DNA of 64,000 nt from Trametes villosa (taxonomy: Eukaryota > Basidiomycota > Agaricomycetes > Polyporales > Polyporaceae), in the NCBI GenBank assembly GCA_002964805.2, contig PUDQ02000003.1:3968001-4032000 (forward strand), given 5' to 3'. Positions 34,207 to 44,643 of this stretch are shown piece after piece (within the stretch, counting starts at the first letter, position 1; the number at the start of each line of letters is the position of its first letter). A model generated the notes under the pieces. It was not told where the DNA came from, searched no databases, and was given only the letters and a program-made list of their open reading frames with translations. Made by a program: the position numbers and the translations under genes.

Positions 34207-35654
34207 ATGGATCCAGTGACCCTTGCCCACAAGTCGCGCGTCGCTCAATCCCGCGAGGCCGATCTCTTTCTGTGGTACACACGGCGGTCTCAGGCTGGGG
34301 TAATAGCGTGTAGGTGCTTTATCAGTTCGACGGCCGAGACTCGGCTTGGTGTTGACTCCTCGTATGACCAGGTTACAACACGAAACGTATCCCTATTACA
34401 GCAGCGACACTGCTGCGATGGATCGACATGGTCGCACGAGGGTATGCGAGTATGGCTGTACAACAGATCCAGCCGGAGCGCGTGCACTTCCACACTTGGG
34501 TTATAAGTCCGCCGGACCACTTCGACGGTTCGACCATCTCGGGCACCCTTGGGCCTGGAGATTATGGTTGTTTCGAAGGTTAGTGTCTACGCCATTATCC
34601 GTCAACCAGTGGGGCGCGCGGTAGGAGGCGGCGCCGATGGCTCACCGGGTATGCCCTTACAGCAGCTCGGGTGGAGGAAGGATCAGAATCGCCGGAACCG
34701 TCCAGCGAAGTGGACTACCCGGACCCAATCCACTTCACCCCCACGCTCAAGTTCTTCGAGAGAAGCATATTTTTTCAATACCTCCAACAAGGCATCCCCG
34801 AGAAAGATGTGAGACGCGGTACCTCGTAGTATGTATGGCATGCTTACCGACTGCTGATCCCGCATGGTTCACTGGCAGGTATCACCGTTAAGCCCCATCA
34901 CGCTAGAGCTGCTCCAGGAAGTAACAACGCCGCACAATGAGTGCATCTTCACTGCGGCCTCATATCCTACTACGGCGACCGTAGAGATCTCTTGGATTCT
35001 CCCGCCGCACCTGAAAAGGAAGGTACGCAGCATCCGTGCCGGAGGCGGAGATCTGACAGTCGTAGTAATGCGTTGTCCAAGCCTATACTGACGGGATCAC
35101 GCAGAGTCTGCAGTTTACCCGCGGTGAAAAGCACAACTACGATTCAGACGACCTCCCATGGGATTCCTCCAGCAACCTGGCGCCCATCCGAAGCGATGTG
35201 TACCAGATGTGGCTCGAGAACGCATTCAGTGTCGATGTCGATGTACGTCTTCCACAGGTCCAGTGCAGAGAGAGAGCGGTGCCGCTAACTTGGTTGTATC
35301 CATTAGGACGGATACCGCATCTACATCCATGTCAAGTACATCAAAGACCTGGGCATGGTCGATGATCTGGGTCTACCAGAGCGACTGGATGCGACCAAGG
35401 TCCAGGATTCGTGGCTCCCGTTTCTGCGCGAACACCACCGCCACACAGTCGCCGCACGGATCCTCGGTGGCGACGTGCATACGCCTGAGGATCCCGTTGG
35501 AAAGGAGCTGAAAAAATATTTTGTGGACCCCCTAGAGCCCATAACGCGCTACAATCTCGACGACGAGCTGTGGAAGACTTGGATCGGCGAGGACATCAAG
35601 GAGTGGATGTTCACCAGATGTTGGGATCGCAACTCCACCAAACAAGTGCTCTGA
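34207..35654 (+). CDS. HNH_2-like protein, array copy 11 (His-less class)
   Basis: Exons 34207-34309, 34372-34578, 34663-34808, 34879-35022, 35105-35242 and 35307-35654 give 361 residues. Motifs: LAHKSRVAQSREADLFLWY in exon 1; ITAATLLRWIDMVARGY and GDYGCFEG in exon 2; FTPTLKFFER in exon 3; TPHNECIFTAASY and VEISWILPPHL in exon 4; DDLPWDSSSNLAPIRSDVYQMW in part, and AFSVDVD in exon 5; DGYRIYIH, FLREHHRHTVAARILGGDV and GEDIKEWMF in exon 6. Both HNH histidines are replaced (Ser, Tyr). It ends in the shared 3' flank block. Confidence 0.8.
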
Positions 35655-35684
35655 ACGGGTGCGCTACGGCCGGCAGCGGCTGTT

Positions 35685-35760
35685 GGATATTTCGCCCACC
35701 GTGCACGCGTAGCGCGGTCATTTGTATTGGACGATACTGATTTGATTGTGCATAATATCA
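35685..35760 (+). repeat. conserved 3' flank block, copy d
   Basis: GATATTTCGCCCACCGTGCA, CGCGTAGCGCGGTCATTTGT and a following TGATTTGATTGTG are a diverged version of 30485-30535. It lies directly after the stop of copy 11. Confidence 0.4.
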
Positions 35761-36030
35761 CAACGTTGCCCGACAAGCTCCCGCCGGGCGCACTCACCCA
35801 AACCCGCTGACCGAGATGCAAGCATCTACGCGTTCGGTTTACAGAGGCCACTGCCACTCGAGCCGGCCAGTAGCATGCGAAGACTAGTACCCCTCACTGT
35901 TGGGCCCGCGTCCCTCTAACCCTTACGAGCAAGGGATGCATTCTGTACTCGCGCGACCGGCACTGCGCTCAACGCGCGAGAGCGTCTACGGCCGCGAAGA
36001 AACCGGGTGCATAACGCAGCACACGCCCCC

Positions 36031-36050
36031 GTCCGTCCGTCCGTCCGTCC
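36031..36050. repeat. (GTCC)5 microsatellite
   Basis: Five perfect GTCC units in a row in intergenic DNA. Confidence 0.8.
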
Positions 36051-36179
36051 TACCCGAGCGCACTCCGTGCAGGACGGACCGGCGGCGGTGTCGCGCTGGC
36101 GCGTCACGATGGGAAGCCACGATGGACAAGAGAGCCGAGTGAACCGAAAGCAACTCAGGGCACGATACCGACTTCGACG

Positions 36180-36395
36180 CACACCTCGCGCGGCTGGTTG
36201 CGCTGCTCACTCCGGCGGACGTCCTGGCGCGAATGCGTACACTGAGATTGCAAACCCGAGATCGCTTCAAGCACGAAGGGTGGGTGCGCGACGGGCAAGT
36301 TCACGGAGCGCGTGAAACCGGCTGGGCACCTGTCGCATACTGTCGACGTCTCCCGAGCGGGCCACTCGCCACTGCTTACTTGCAAATGGTAGGGT
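36180..36395. repeat. segmental duplicate of 2570-2815
   Basis: Same ordered blocks as 2570-2815 (CGCGCGGCT, GGCTGGGCACC, GTCTCCCGAGCGGGCCACTC, CTGCTTACTTGCAAAT). It lies upstream of another decayed array copy, as the first copy does. Confidence 0.6.
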
Positions 36396-37440
36396 AGCTT
36401 CTCAGAATGTATGCCCATAGCGAGTACAAGAAGGCGCCGCCCAGCCCATAATACCCCGTATCGCGTAGAGGCTCTCCTCCTGTATGTCGTTCACAGCACT
36501 CTCGGAAACGCCTCGGACGGCGAAGATATACCTCATCATCCAGAGAGTGGAGCGGGATAAAGGACAACACGGAATGGGGAGGCAACACCAGGAGACGGTG
36601 AACATGGGGATCAGGGGAAGGAATAGGGAGGAAGAAAGAGGGGAGCGAGAAATGAGAACGATAGGAGCGCAAGCGAGTTGAACTTACCCTCAAATTGGCA
36701 TATGAGGCTGCTTCCGCGAGTATGGCGGTCTTCGAGTTTACGATGTGCAGGCAGCGGAACGTCGTTTACCAGTGCGATGGTTCAAAGTTGAAAGCAGAGG
36801 GCGAATAGGTCGATAGAGCGAGGACAGCCGTCGTCGTAGAGCCAGTTATTGAGAGCGGTGTCCCAAGGCACACTGCGTAAGCAGAAAATGGGGGCGGTAG
36901 ATGATCCAAGGCCCCAGTTCGTCCAGCGACGCGCGAAGAGAATGGCTGAACCACCCGAGACAAATAAGCGTTATTCGCGGAGTGCGCAGGTCGAGCGTAC
37001 AGCGAGCGCGTTTGAAGCAGGAAACGTGGTCCTGTATATCTGAGTGGCATCAGAGAGAGGTGCGCGTGCGGATCAATACAGACAACGCACGAGCCGAGGG
37101 AACATACCTTTTCTTCCTGTGCGATATTGCGAGCACCTTGCGATGAGCGCAAACATCATAGACTGCGTTGGATCGCAGTTCAGCAACCCCGTAGTATGGA
37201 CCCGAACGTTGCAGCATCCACGTCAGCCCGGTTGTTCGTCAGCGTGAAGGCAAGGAGGGCGCGCCACGATTGGCTCAGGCCAGGGTATCATCCGAGCCCA
37301 CAGTTCTAGAGAGCTGCCAGCTCTATAGTGAAGTCCAATCCAGATTCTCGCATCTGGAAGCCTGAGACAGAATGAAGCCAGAATTGCCCAACATCGAGTA
37401 GTGCGCAGGGAAAGGATGAGCGCAAGAGGAGGCCAAGGAT
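36396..37440. other. 1-kb stretch without a supported gene
   Basis: Short frames on both strands show no family motif. I see nothing I can name here. Confidence 0.35.
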
Positions 37441-37474
37441 GGGCGCTACAAATGACTAGTGTCGATTCTCGAAT

Positions 37475-37560
37475 ACGAGATCCCGATCGGGCGACCGCCA
37501 CTGCCTGTAGCAGCGCTGAGCGCGCGCGCGAGTGCTCTTTGCACGCAACGACCACGCCCG
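37475..37560 (+). repeat. upstream element, copy e
   Basis: GAGATCCCGATCGGGCGACC, GCCACTGCC, GAGTGCTCTTTGCACGCAAC and GACCACGCC match the element at 3350. It precedes a decayed copy. Confidence 0.45.
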
Positions 37561-38500
37561 TGGGCGTTGACCTCAAACTACCATTTTCCGATAACGAGCG
37601 TCGCAGAGCTGAGTATCCCAGATACCCCGAGTTCGACTGGGTGTGCTTCGCGGCGGACGTCATGACGGACCGCGTTTGCCATTACACCGGTAAGTTGGAG
37701 CGTTTTTGGGGTCGCAGTGATGCGCATACACTCACGCAGCTCGGGCACACACGCAGATCCCAACGCAGCACATTGCCTTTGTATCTTCTCTTATGGCAAG
37801 TCTATGTCACAGGGGTGTCCAGAGTCCTCTCGGCCTCAATTCCGCCGTATAGATTGGCAGGCCCCTGAACCATCCACAGAAAAGGGAATTTTTCCATTCA
37901 ATCTCTTTGTAACGTACCTCACACAAGCCGCGTCTACAGACTGGGATTTTCATCACTACACGGGCAGAAAGCACGCGGCGATACAGTCGCATCGAAGGAC
38001 GATCGCTGGGACGCAAGGTAAAGCTTATACTTGCCCCTCTCGTCCGCCGTCTCACGGCCGCTAACCAGAAAACGTTATATACGCAGGCCGGACACTGAGA
38101 GCGATTCAGAGACCAGGTATGTATAGCTAACCTGTCTACCCGCAAACCTGGCGTCCAGGCGCGCAGACGCTCTCCGGCGCTAGACGACGAACCCGCACGG
38201 CCTTGAAGTCGGTACAAGGGGAACTCAGAATGCATCTAGCGAGACTCCGCTCGTCTAGGTCCCCTACGTCTCTGCTTCAGAACAACTCACGGATAGTCCT
38301 CTTTGGCGGCGCTGCTGTGTTTCCCCCAGACCCGTCCAGCCTGACTGGGCTCTCATATTCGGCAGGCTCATGCCACGCAAACGAGAAGCTCCAGGACTGG
38401 TTTCTTCGCTCCCATCTGTGCATCATGCTTGCCGTGCTCACGCTCGACCGCGCCATGACCGAGTGCAATAACCTTTGCGTCTCTACTGTGCGAGCGCCTG
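37561..38500 (+). pseudogene. decayed HNH_2-like array copy (relic 4)
   Basis: An exon-2 end (ADVMTDRVCHYTG before GTAAGT, 37650-37691) is well preserved. An exon-5 remnant (GCGCGCAGACGCTCTCCGGC) lies at 38158. An exon-6 remnant starts NNSRIVLFGGAAVF (38279) and continues LQDWFLRSHLCIMLAVLTL at about 38390. Most of exons 3 and 4 is missing and stops separate the pieces. It shares the RADALRR-type exon-5 scar with relics 1-3. Confidence 0.6.
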
Positions 38501-38926
38501 CGGAGTCGAGGACGTACCGGACTGTCGGCAGGCCGGCGTTGCAATGAGGGCGATGTGATGGAGCGCGGCGCAGGTGAGCCGCTGTGCAGAAGTGAACGTC
38601 ATGGCGTTGACCAGGCCTCCGCCCTCGAGTGCCGTACGCTGAGTCGATGATGTGAATCCACAATTTCCCTGCGAGAGCGAACTTCAGGTCGGTCTCTTCC
38701 AGCCTGGGAACCTTCGAGTTTCGCTCAATACACCCCGTACGTAATAGAACCACATCCTCGACCCTTCGTGCACGCCTCGCATAGGCTTCGCGATCTCTCT
38801 CCGCCGCTGTACTGCGACGTCGATCGAATCATCGTCGTCGCCCATCCTCCCTTCCACCCCATAGGCCGCCCAGATACTCGTCCATCTAGCGCCACCCTGT
38901 ATCCTGTTTGCCTTACCCCACGAGCC
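38501..38926. other. spacer before array copy 12
   Basis: About 430 bp with no supported gene or repeat. It presumably holds the promoter of copy 12. Confidence 0.35.
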
Positions 38927-40398
38927 ATGTCTTCCGGCCCACCGCAGCTAGTGTATGCTCACAGAACGCCCAAGGCGCAAGAGCGCAAGGCGAATGTCTT
39001 CATATGGTGGCCGTCGGGCTCGATCGCGGCATGTAAGCACGCCACCCCAGATCCTTGGACGACGTGTCTGCACTGAGGTCTCATTTGTCCGGGCGCTCTC
39101 CCTGCAGGCTTCAATGCGCAGCTCGTCCAGGTGTCAGCGGAGACGATTCTTCGCTGGCTCGACATGACTGCCGCCCTGCGCTACTTTGCCACACTGCCGG
39201 TAGTCATCAAGCGAGTTGAGCTGAAACGTCCGAATATACTCCACTACTTTCCGAGGCCGATAGAGCCAGGCCTGGCTCCGTCAGAGACCCTCACCGCAGG
39301 GGTTTATGGCTGTTATAGCGAAGGTGAGCGGTGTCTCGTTCGGCGTCCTTACAATCTAGAAGAGACTTTAACGTTTCCCCGGGGACCGTCCAGACCCAGA
39401 AGCGGAGATTTCGACACACGGTGCATATTCAGAGGTTTCGTCCAATGCAAGGCCATTTTCGTACGATCTCGAAGCCACTGCGGAGTGGATCGAGGAACGC
39501 CCACTGGACACGTGGCCTGCTGAGAATTTAGAGGGATACTACACGGCGGTGAGTTGAGTCTGCATCACTTCCTCTTCAGCAACACGAGGGGATCACGGAA
39601 TTAAATTCACCATGTGTTCAAACGTGTTACCTGACTAGATGATGCCAAGCAAGCTACGCGATGGCATGTGTGCACCGCACGATACGTGCATCTTCACAGG
39701 ATACAAGAGCGAGCCCGGGGATTCCTTCGGCAGTGCGGCGCCGGACGCTGTCGAGATATGCTGGATCTATCCGGTGTTCATGTCGACATCGGTGCGTGGT
39801 GAGCCTTCTGTGAACATGCGTTGTGCGGTGTAACGTTGGCACGTCGACTCCTCTAGACTGATCCCATGCGATATGCGCCGCGAGAAGTCCATATCTCCGA
39901 CATCAAGGTGTATACTCCCCATAACGTGGTGTCCATGCGTGCCGACCTGGTTAAACTGTGGCACGACAACGCGTTCGGCGTCGACGTAGACGTAGGTTCT
40001 CGTCTTTCATGTTCGGAGCAATTGATGGCGAATATGCAGCTTCGGCATAGGACGGCTACCAGATCCGTACGTTCACTGAGGAGGCAGCCCGCGCTGGCTT
40101 GCCTGCGAGGCTGAACGCTCTGGCACCGGAGTGGGACGTATACCTCCGCGAACAATTCCGCCACACGCTTGCGGTACAGATCATCGGGGGCAACTGGGAG
40201 GAATACCATGAGCCGACGCCCGACATGTCGGTCTTCCACCGACACTACCGCCGCGCTCGTCGCGATGGGATTGAGCTCGACCCTAACGATGACGTATGGA
40301 AGTCTGACTTGGGCAAGGAGGCGCTGAGCTGGTTCATGGTACAGGAGGCGGAGACTCGGAGCGGTATCGAGCGCGACTGTGACTATCCAGACTGGTAG
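38927..40398 (+). CDS. HNH_2-like protein, array copy 12 (His-less class)
   Basis: Exons 38927-39032, 39108-39323, 39433-39548, 39639-39791, 39857-39991 and 40051-40398 give 357 residues. Motifs: ERKANVFIWW in exon 1; VSAETILRWLDMTAALRYF and GVYGCYSEG in exon 2; APHDTCIFTGYKSE and AVEICWIYPVFM in exon 4; NVVSMRADLVKLW and AFGVDVD in exon 5; DGYQIRTF, YLREQFRHTLAVQIIGGNW and GKEALSWFM in exon 6. Both HNH histidines are replaced (Cys, Val). It is the last array member; the next gene is on the opposite strand and unrelated. Confidence 0.8.
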
Positions 40399-40579
40399 AC
40401 GCATACTTTATTGTGACGCTCTGCGATAGCGGCATGTTTCTTTGACTGCTGACGCTGCAAAAATGCCACGCTCGAGGCTAATACTTATCTCGGGAACTTG
40501 AACATCAAGGACCACTGGCAGCTGCCCGCTTCACCGTAATATTCCGGAACGTGGCTGAGCGCTCAAGCCAAAGATCTTA

Positions 40580-43500
40580 TTACTTCAAGCCTGAGGCCTT
40601 CGGGTTCGCGTCGCTCTGGGCTTCACCACCCCCGCGCATCTTGCGCCGCCGAATGGCATCGAGAACCCCGACGACTACGAGCAGAGTCATAGCCGAGGAC
40701 GCCGCGAGCGCGAGCCCCCTCACCGTGCAGGACCACTCCGCGTTCAGCCAGGACAGACGCGCAGCGGCGCGCTCTGCCTCCAGCCAATTTTCGCCTGCTT
40801 CCTCGGAAACATCCCCCCTGCATCTGATATAAATAGGCAGCTAGTGGGTGAAAGCAGAAGACGTCAGTAAGAGGGCGGAAGACCAGAGCACGCGGCGAGA
40901 GGGGCCGGCGCTCACCGTGCCGTTGATGAGGTATTTCGTGATGACACGCGTCATGCAGGGCGAGTGCGCAAAGAGAGGGATCTACGAGGCTCAGGAAAGA
41001 AGAAGTAAACACATAAGTCCGTGGCAGAAGCGGGGATAGCACGATGCTGAGATATACACGCACCCCGAACAGCATCTCGGTGGCACTGCGTGCTTCGTCT
41101 AAGGTAGGCCTCGCACAGAATCGACTACGTTGTGATGGGGGTGTAACACCGTGACATCCAGCACGTGCTCCGGGGTTATCGAAATGTTATGAACGAAATT
41201 TGCGACTGAAGTATCATACGGCTCCAGAAGGCCCTGTGAGAGCTTGCGCAGACCTCTAGAGCATCACTCTGCAGTTTCTAGGATATAATGCCGAAGGGGA
41301 GGTGCTGTGAGAGGGCAGCATTCAGGGCGCCTATGACCACTTATCGCACAGAACAAATGTCCGCCCACGGCAATGCACTCCGGTCTGCACGGAAAAATCG
41401 ATAGGCTCATTTTCTAGCCACTCAACGGACTGGCTGTTTCCCAGAGATTGTTGCCTGACTCATTTAACACAATCTCTGTGAAAGCTCTTGGGAAAAGAGT
41501 GAGTGTACGTGTTCGCATTCGATTTTATGCTCCCGCACCCCCCCAAAACGAGCTAAGCGTGACGCTGGTGCATCACGTGACGTAGTCGAGTCTGTGCGAG
41601 GCCTACCTTACCCCGTGGTGGACGCCATATACGATTTGACGTAAGTTCTTTGGCGCCGACAACGGATTCTTCTCGCCTTGGAGAACGAGGAAGGGCTGTG
41701 CAGGCGTTACGGGAGGCATTTCGCCTCTGCGATCGAAGTTGAAGGCCGGATACCTCTCCGCCGCACGCACAGGCCAGAGGTGGCACATGTAGTGCAGAGG
41801 AGGGTACGCATGGGTGCCTATGTCATCACCGCCATAAGACCATTTCCAAGTGCTGTGGGAGCGCATATAGCCACACACCGAGCATGGGGACGCCAGCCTT
41901 GTCCCTTATGAGGGAGTTCATCATGGCGCGGGCGTGCCGCGTGGCGGTTGTAGGGTTATGCTCTAGCACCTTGTCGCCGCAGAGGATGGGCATCACGCCG
42001 AGACCGAGGGACTCGTCCGCGTACTTGTACACGTTGCTGAGGGCAGCGATCGTGTCGGTGATGTTCGCCGCTGTGTACGCGGACGTGTTCGCGCCTCGCC
42101 GTCCGATTGCATCGAAGAGACCCTTCAGGTCGGGGTTTGCTAGGTTCTCTTGCACCGTGTTCCTATTCCTATTGAACAGTGATCAGAATCGCAAACCCAG
42201 AGGGAGCACATCACTTACCTCGTTCCCAAGAGCGATGCGCGCGTGAGCTGCGCGAAGGGAAACAGATATTGCAATGAGAATCAAATCCGCATCGCGACAT
42301 GGTAACAGGTGGACGTACCCACAAGCTAACGCGCATATAGTCTGCAATCACGTCGGCGTGAGGACCGTCGTAGGGTGCGATCTGACAGCCCCTTGGCCCG
42401 TCCGCACATTCTCGAGCGGAACCTGCGAAGGTTGCGTTTGCGTAGGCTATCTCGTCTCTCCATGCCTTGATGCGCGAGGTTGGTCAATGCGGCTAATATG
42501 CATGGTATGTTTGATAGCACTGACGTCGTAGTCAGACCACGACGAGTAGTGCAACAGGTCGGCGGGGCTCTCCAGGATGACCCTGCCTGCGCGCTAGCAC
42601 GCACGTCTCGTCAGTTGTGCCCTGCGCCCATCGCGTCCGAGGTCATACACACACCTCCGGGAACACTGCGAGGGGCACTCAGCACGGCGTCGAAGGCTGC
42701 GACACAACTCGATGAGATACGCACTTCGCAGCAGATGCGCGCCGACGACGCTCCCATACCCCATCCCCCAAAAGTTCACCGGGCTCCCAGGGCCGTCGAA
42801 CGCGTCCGCCATCGCGACCAAATCGCGCGTCGTCGCCGTCATACCCATGTTACGCAGCATCTCAGGCCGCTGCTGCGCGACGCAGTGCTCGACGACCTTC
42901 GACTGCACATAGTGCCACTTCTCGACTTCCACCGAGTCCGGCGCGTCGCGGAAGAGGCCGGGCTTACGTATGAGGTGGGCCGTCCACTCGGCGTCGAGGT
43001 AGATGTGAAACCGGTCCCGCTCCAAGGCGTCGTGGAAGCAGCGCGGCGGACCAGGACTGTGTGCGGGTTGCGATGTGAGCGACTAGACGGGTATCATTAG
43101 TGTAGAAACTTGAACGACGCACATGGTAAGATTGTGCACGCCCTTGCCTCGCGCGTCCCATACCACGAAATCATACTCACCGCCGGTGAGGTTGTGCAGT
43201 GCCTCGCCTCGCATAGCGAGCCACTCCTGCGGGGTCCATGCTCCAGACGCTGCAAACGGAGCACCTGCGATAGGAGGATCAGGAGGATCAGCGACCGCGG
43301 TTACGAGTGTCCCCGCACGTTTACTGAAGGGCTGCGCACCTGTATCGATGAAGATGGTACCCTTGCGCACCTCAGCGGAGGCGGGATACCTGGCATAGTA
43401 TACGCGTCCAATACCATGGGACGGATCGTGCCAGTCGAGAGGTACATCAAGAAGGCCACATTGGTGCTGCTTGTAGTCCATAGCCCGTTTGCAGCGGATG

Positions 43501-43676
43501 CGCCGGTTTGTCAGATTCAACGCGGGCGCCTTCACGGGATACTGGGAGATTTCGGCGGCGTTGGCTTGCATAGGCCCTTTCGCGTCGTGGGATCTCAGCC
43601 CTTGGGCGAAGTGAGCGGTTGCCAGCAGGTTGGCGACCAGGAAAACCCATATTGCAGCATGACGAAGTGAAGGCAT
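40580..43676 (-). CDS. TAP-like alpha/beta hydrolase, serine lost, interrupted by a MITE
   Basis: Starts at MPSLRHAAIWVFLVANLLAT (signal peptide), with first exon 43340-43676. Recognisable parts, reading leftwards: CGLLDVPLDWHDP, FVVWDARGKGVHNLT, an exon with TTRDLVAMADAFDGPGSPVN then FWGMGYGSVVG, GRVILESPADLLHYSSW, DEIAYANATFAGSARE, YKYADESLGLGVMPILCGD, MCHLWPV, PAQPFLVLQGEKNPLS, RQIVYGVHHG, then DEARSATEMLFG, AHSPCMTRVITKYLING and a C-terminal membrane span (LALAASSAMTLLVVVGVL) to the stop at 40580. The family uses G-x-S-x-G; the serine is Gly here, and the Asp expected near GEKNP is Asn. A 507-bp element (41102-41608) lies between RQIVYGVHHG and DEARSATEM, apparently inside an exon. Probably a pseudoenzyme or recent pseudogene. 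Confidence 0.65.
41102..41608. mobile_element. 507-bp MITE with 29-bp terminal inverted repeats
   Basis: The left end AGGTAGGCCTCGCACAGA-A-TCGACTACGT is matched in reverse complement at the right end with one mismatch (A versus C). TA lies at both borders (41100-41101, 41609-41610), a Tc1/mariner or Stowaway-like target duplication. No coding capacity. It contains an internal hairpin based on AGAGATTGT (about 41442-41478). Its ends give GTAAGG and TTAG splice-like signals on the minus strand of the hydrolase gene. Confidence 0.8.
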
Positions 43677-44191
43677 CCTTCGTCCCTGCAATGAGGGACA
43701 ACAGGAAAGAAGAGGGTCTATGCTTCGCGCGGAGACGAGGAAATATATGTATCCAGAGTCATTGACGAAATGTCTCTGCCGTTTGCGGCGCAGAAGCGAA
43801 GTGAGGGCATGGTTACCAAGCTGTCACCTATGTCGCCCTACGGCATTGCATCCGTTGATGAGAAGGCTAACGCCTCGAACCGCAGTTCGAGCGTGACGAG
43901 TGGCGGTAAAGCAGGTGGCGGATGCATCTACTTACTCGGCGCCACTCACGAGCGCGACGCGTCCACTGCGCTGCGTTTGCTGCGTGAGCTCCGGGAGACG
44001 TCGCATCACGTATAGGAGCGCATGCATCAGGTTCCCGTGGAAGACGAAGTTCGGGTTGTTTCATTGTGAAAGATTATGCGCGGATGATGGTACATTTAGC
44101 GTTCGCAGCACTGCTCATGGAAGGGGTGTAGGCCTGCGTGATATTGATGTGGTCAGTAGACGCACTAACAAGTGGGAAACTGTATTCGCAC
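43677..44191. other. intergenic stretch upstream of the hydrolase
   Basis: This lies between two minus-strand genes and should hold the hydrolase promoter. No further gene is seen. Confidence 0.4.
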
Positions 44192-44643
44192 TCACTCTTC
44201 CCCCGAAACCGCGGGCAACTCCTCGCCTTCTAATCGTACAGCGCCTGGTGAACGCCTGGCAGTGTACCATTTCATGCCCACGTTCATGGCGATCATGACG
44301 AGGCTCGCGGCTGCGATGAGGCCAAGCGCCTGGAGTATCCACTTGGCCTCGGTGTCAGTGTCCCACGGGACAATAGGCTCGATGGAGGAGGGGAGGGGCT
44401 CTTCCGCGGAGGGATTGGGCGATGTTAGCGAAGATGCACTTTGATCGAGCTGCAATGTAGTGAGCGAGCGAATGCGTAAACCCACCACGGGAGGAAGGAC
44501 CGAAGAATGAGCCTCGCGCTGCGTAGCTATACAACAGAGAGCGCTGGGAGCCGTACCTTGTCTGTTAGGGGCAAAGCCAGCGCCCCCGATAGCATGGACA
44601 ACACGAACAGGAGAAAGGCGATGTTCTGCGCGAGTACAGACAT
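44192..44643 (-). CDS. small single-pass membrane protein, unknown function
   Basis: Two exons, 44557-44643 and 44192-44449, join in frame for 114 residues. The N-terminus is a signal peptide (MSVLAQNIAFLLFVLSMLSG, cleavage likely near ALALP). A Ser/Pro/Glu-rich linker follows, then a membrane span (ILQALGLIAAASLVMIAMNV) and a short basic then acidic tail (KWYTARR...SGEE). This predicts a type I plasma- or endomembrane protein with a tiny lumenal part. I do not recognise the family. It stands head to tail with the hydrolase, and its layout (short ectodomain, one span, Arg-rich stop-transfer) resembles that protein's C-terminus, which may be coincidence. Confidence 0.6.

Noticed and set aside
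36031..36050. (GTCC)5 tract as a possible regulatory or recombination signal
   Set aside because: It is an ordinary short microsatellite with no link to a gene border.
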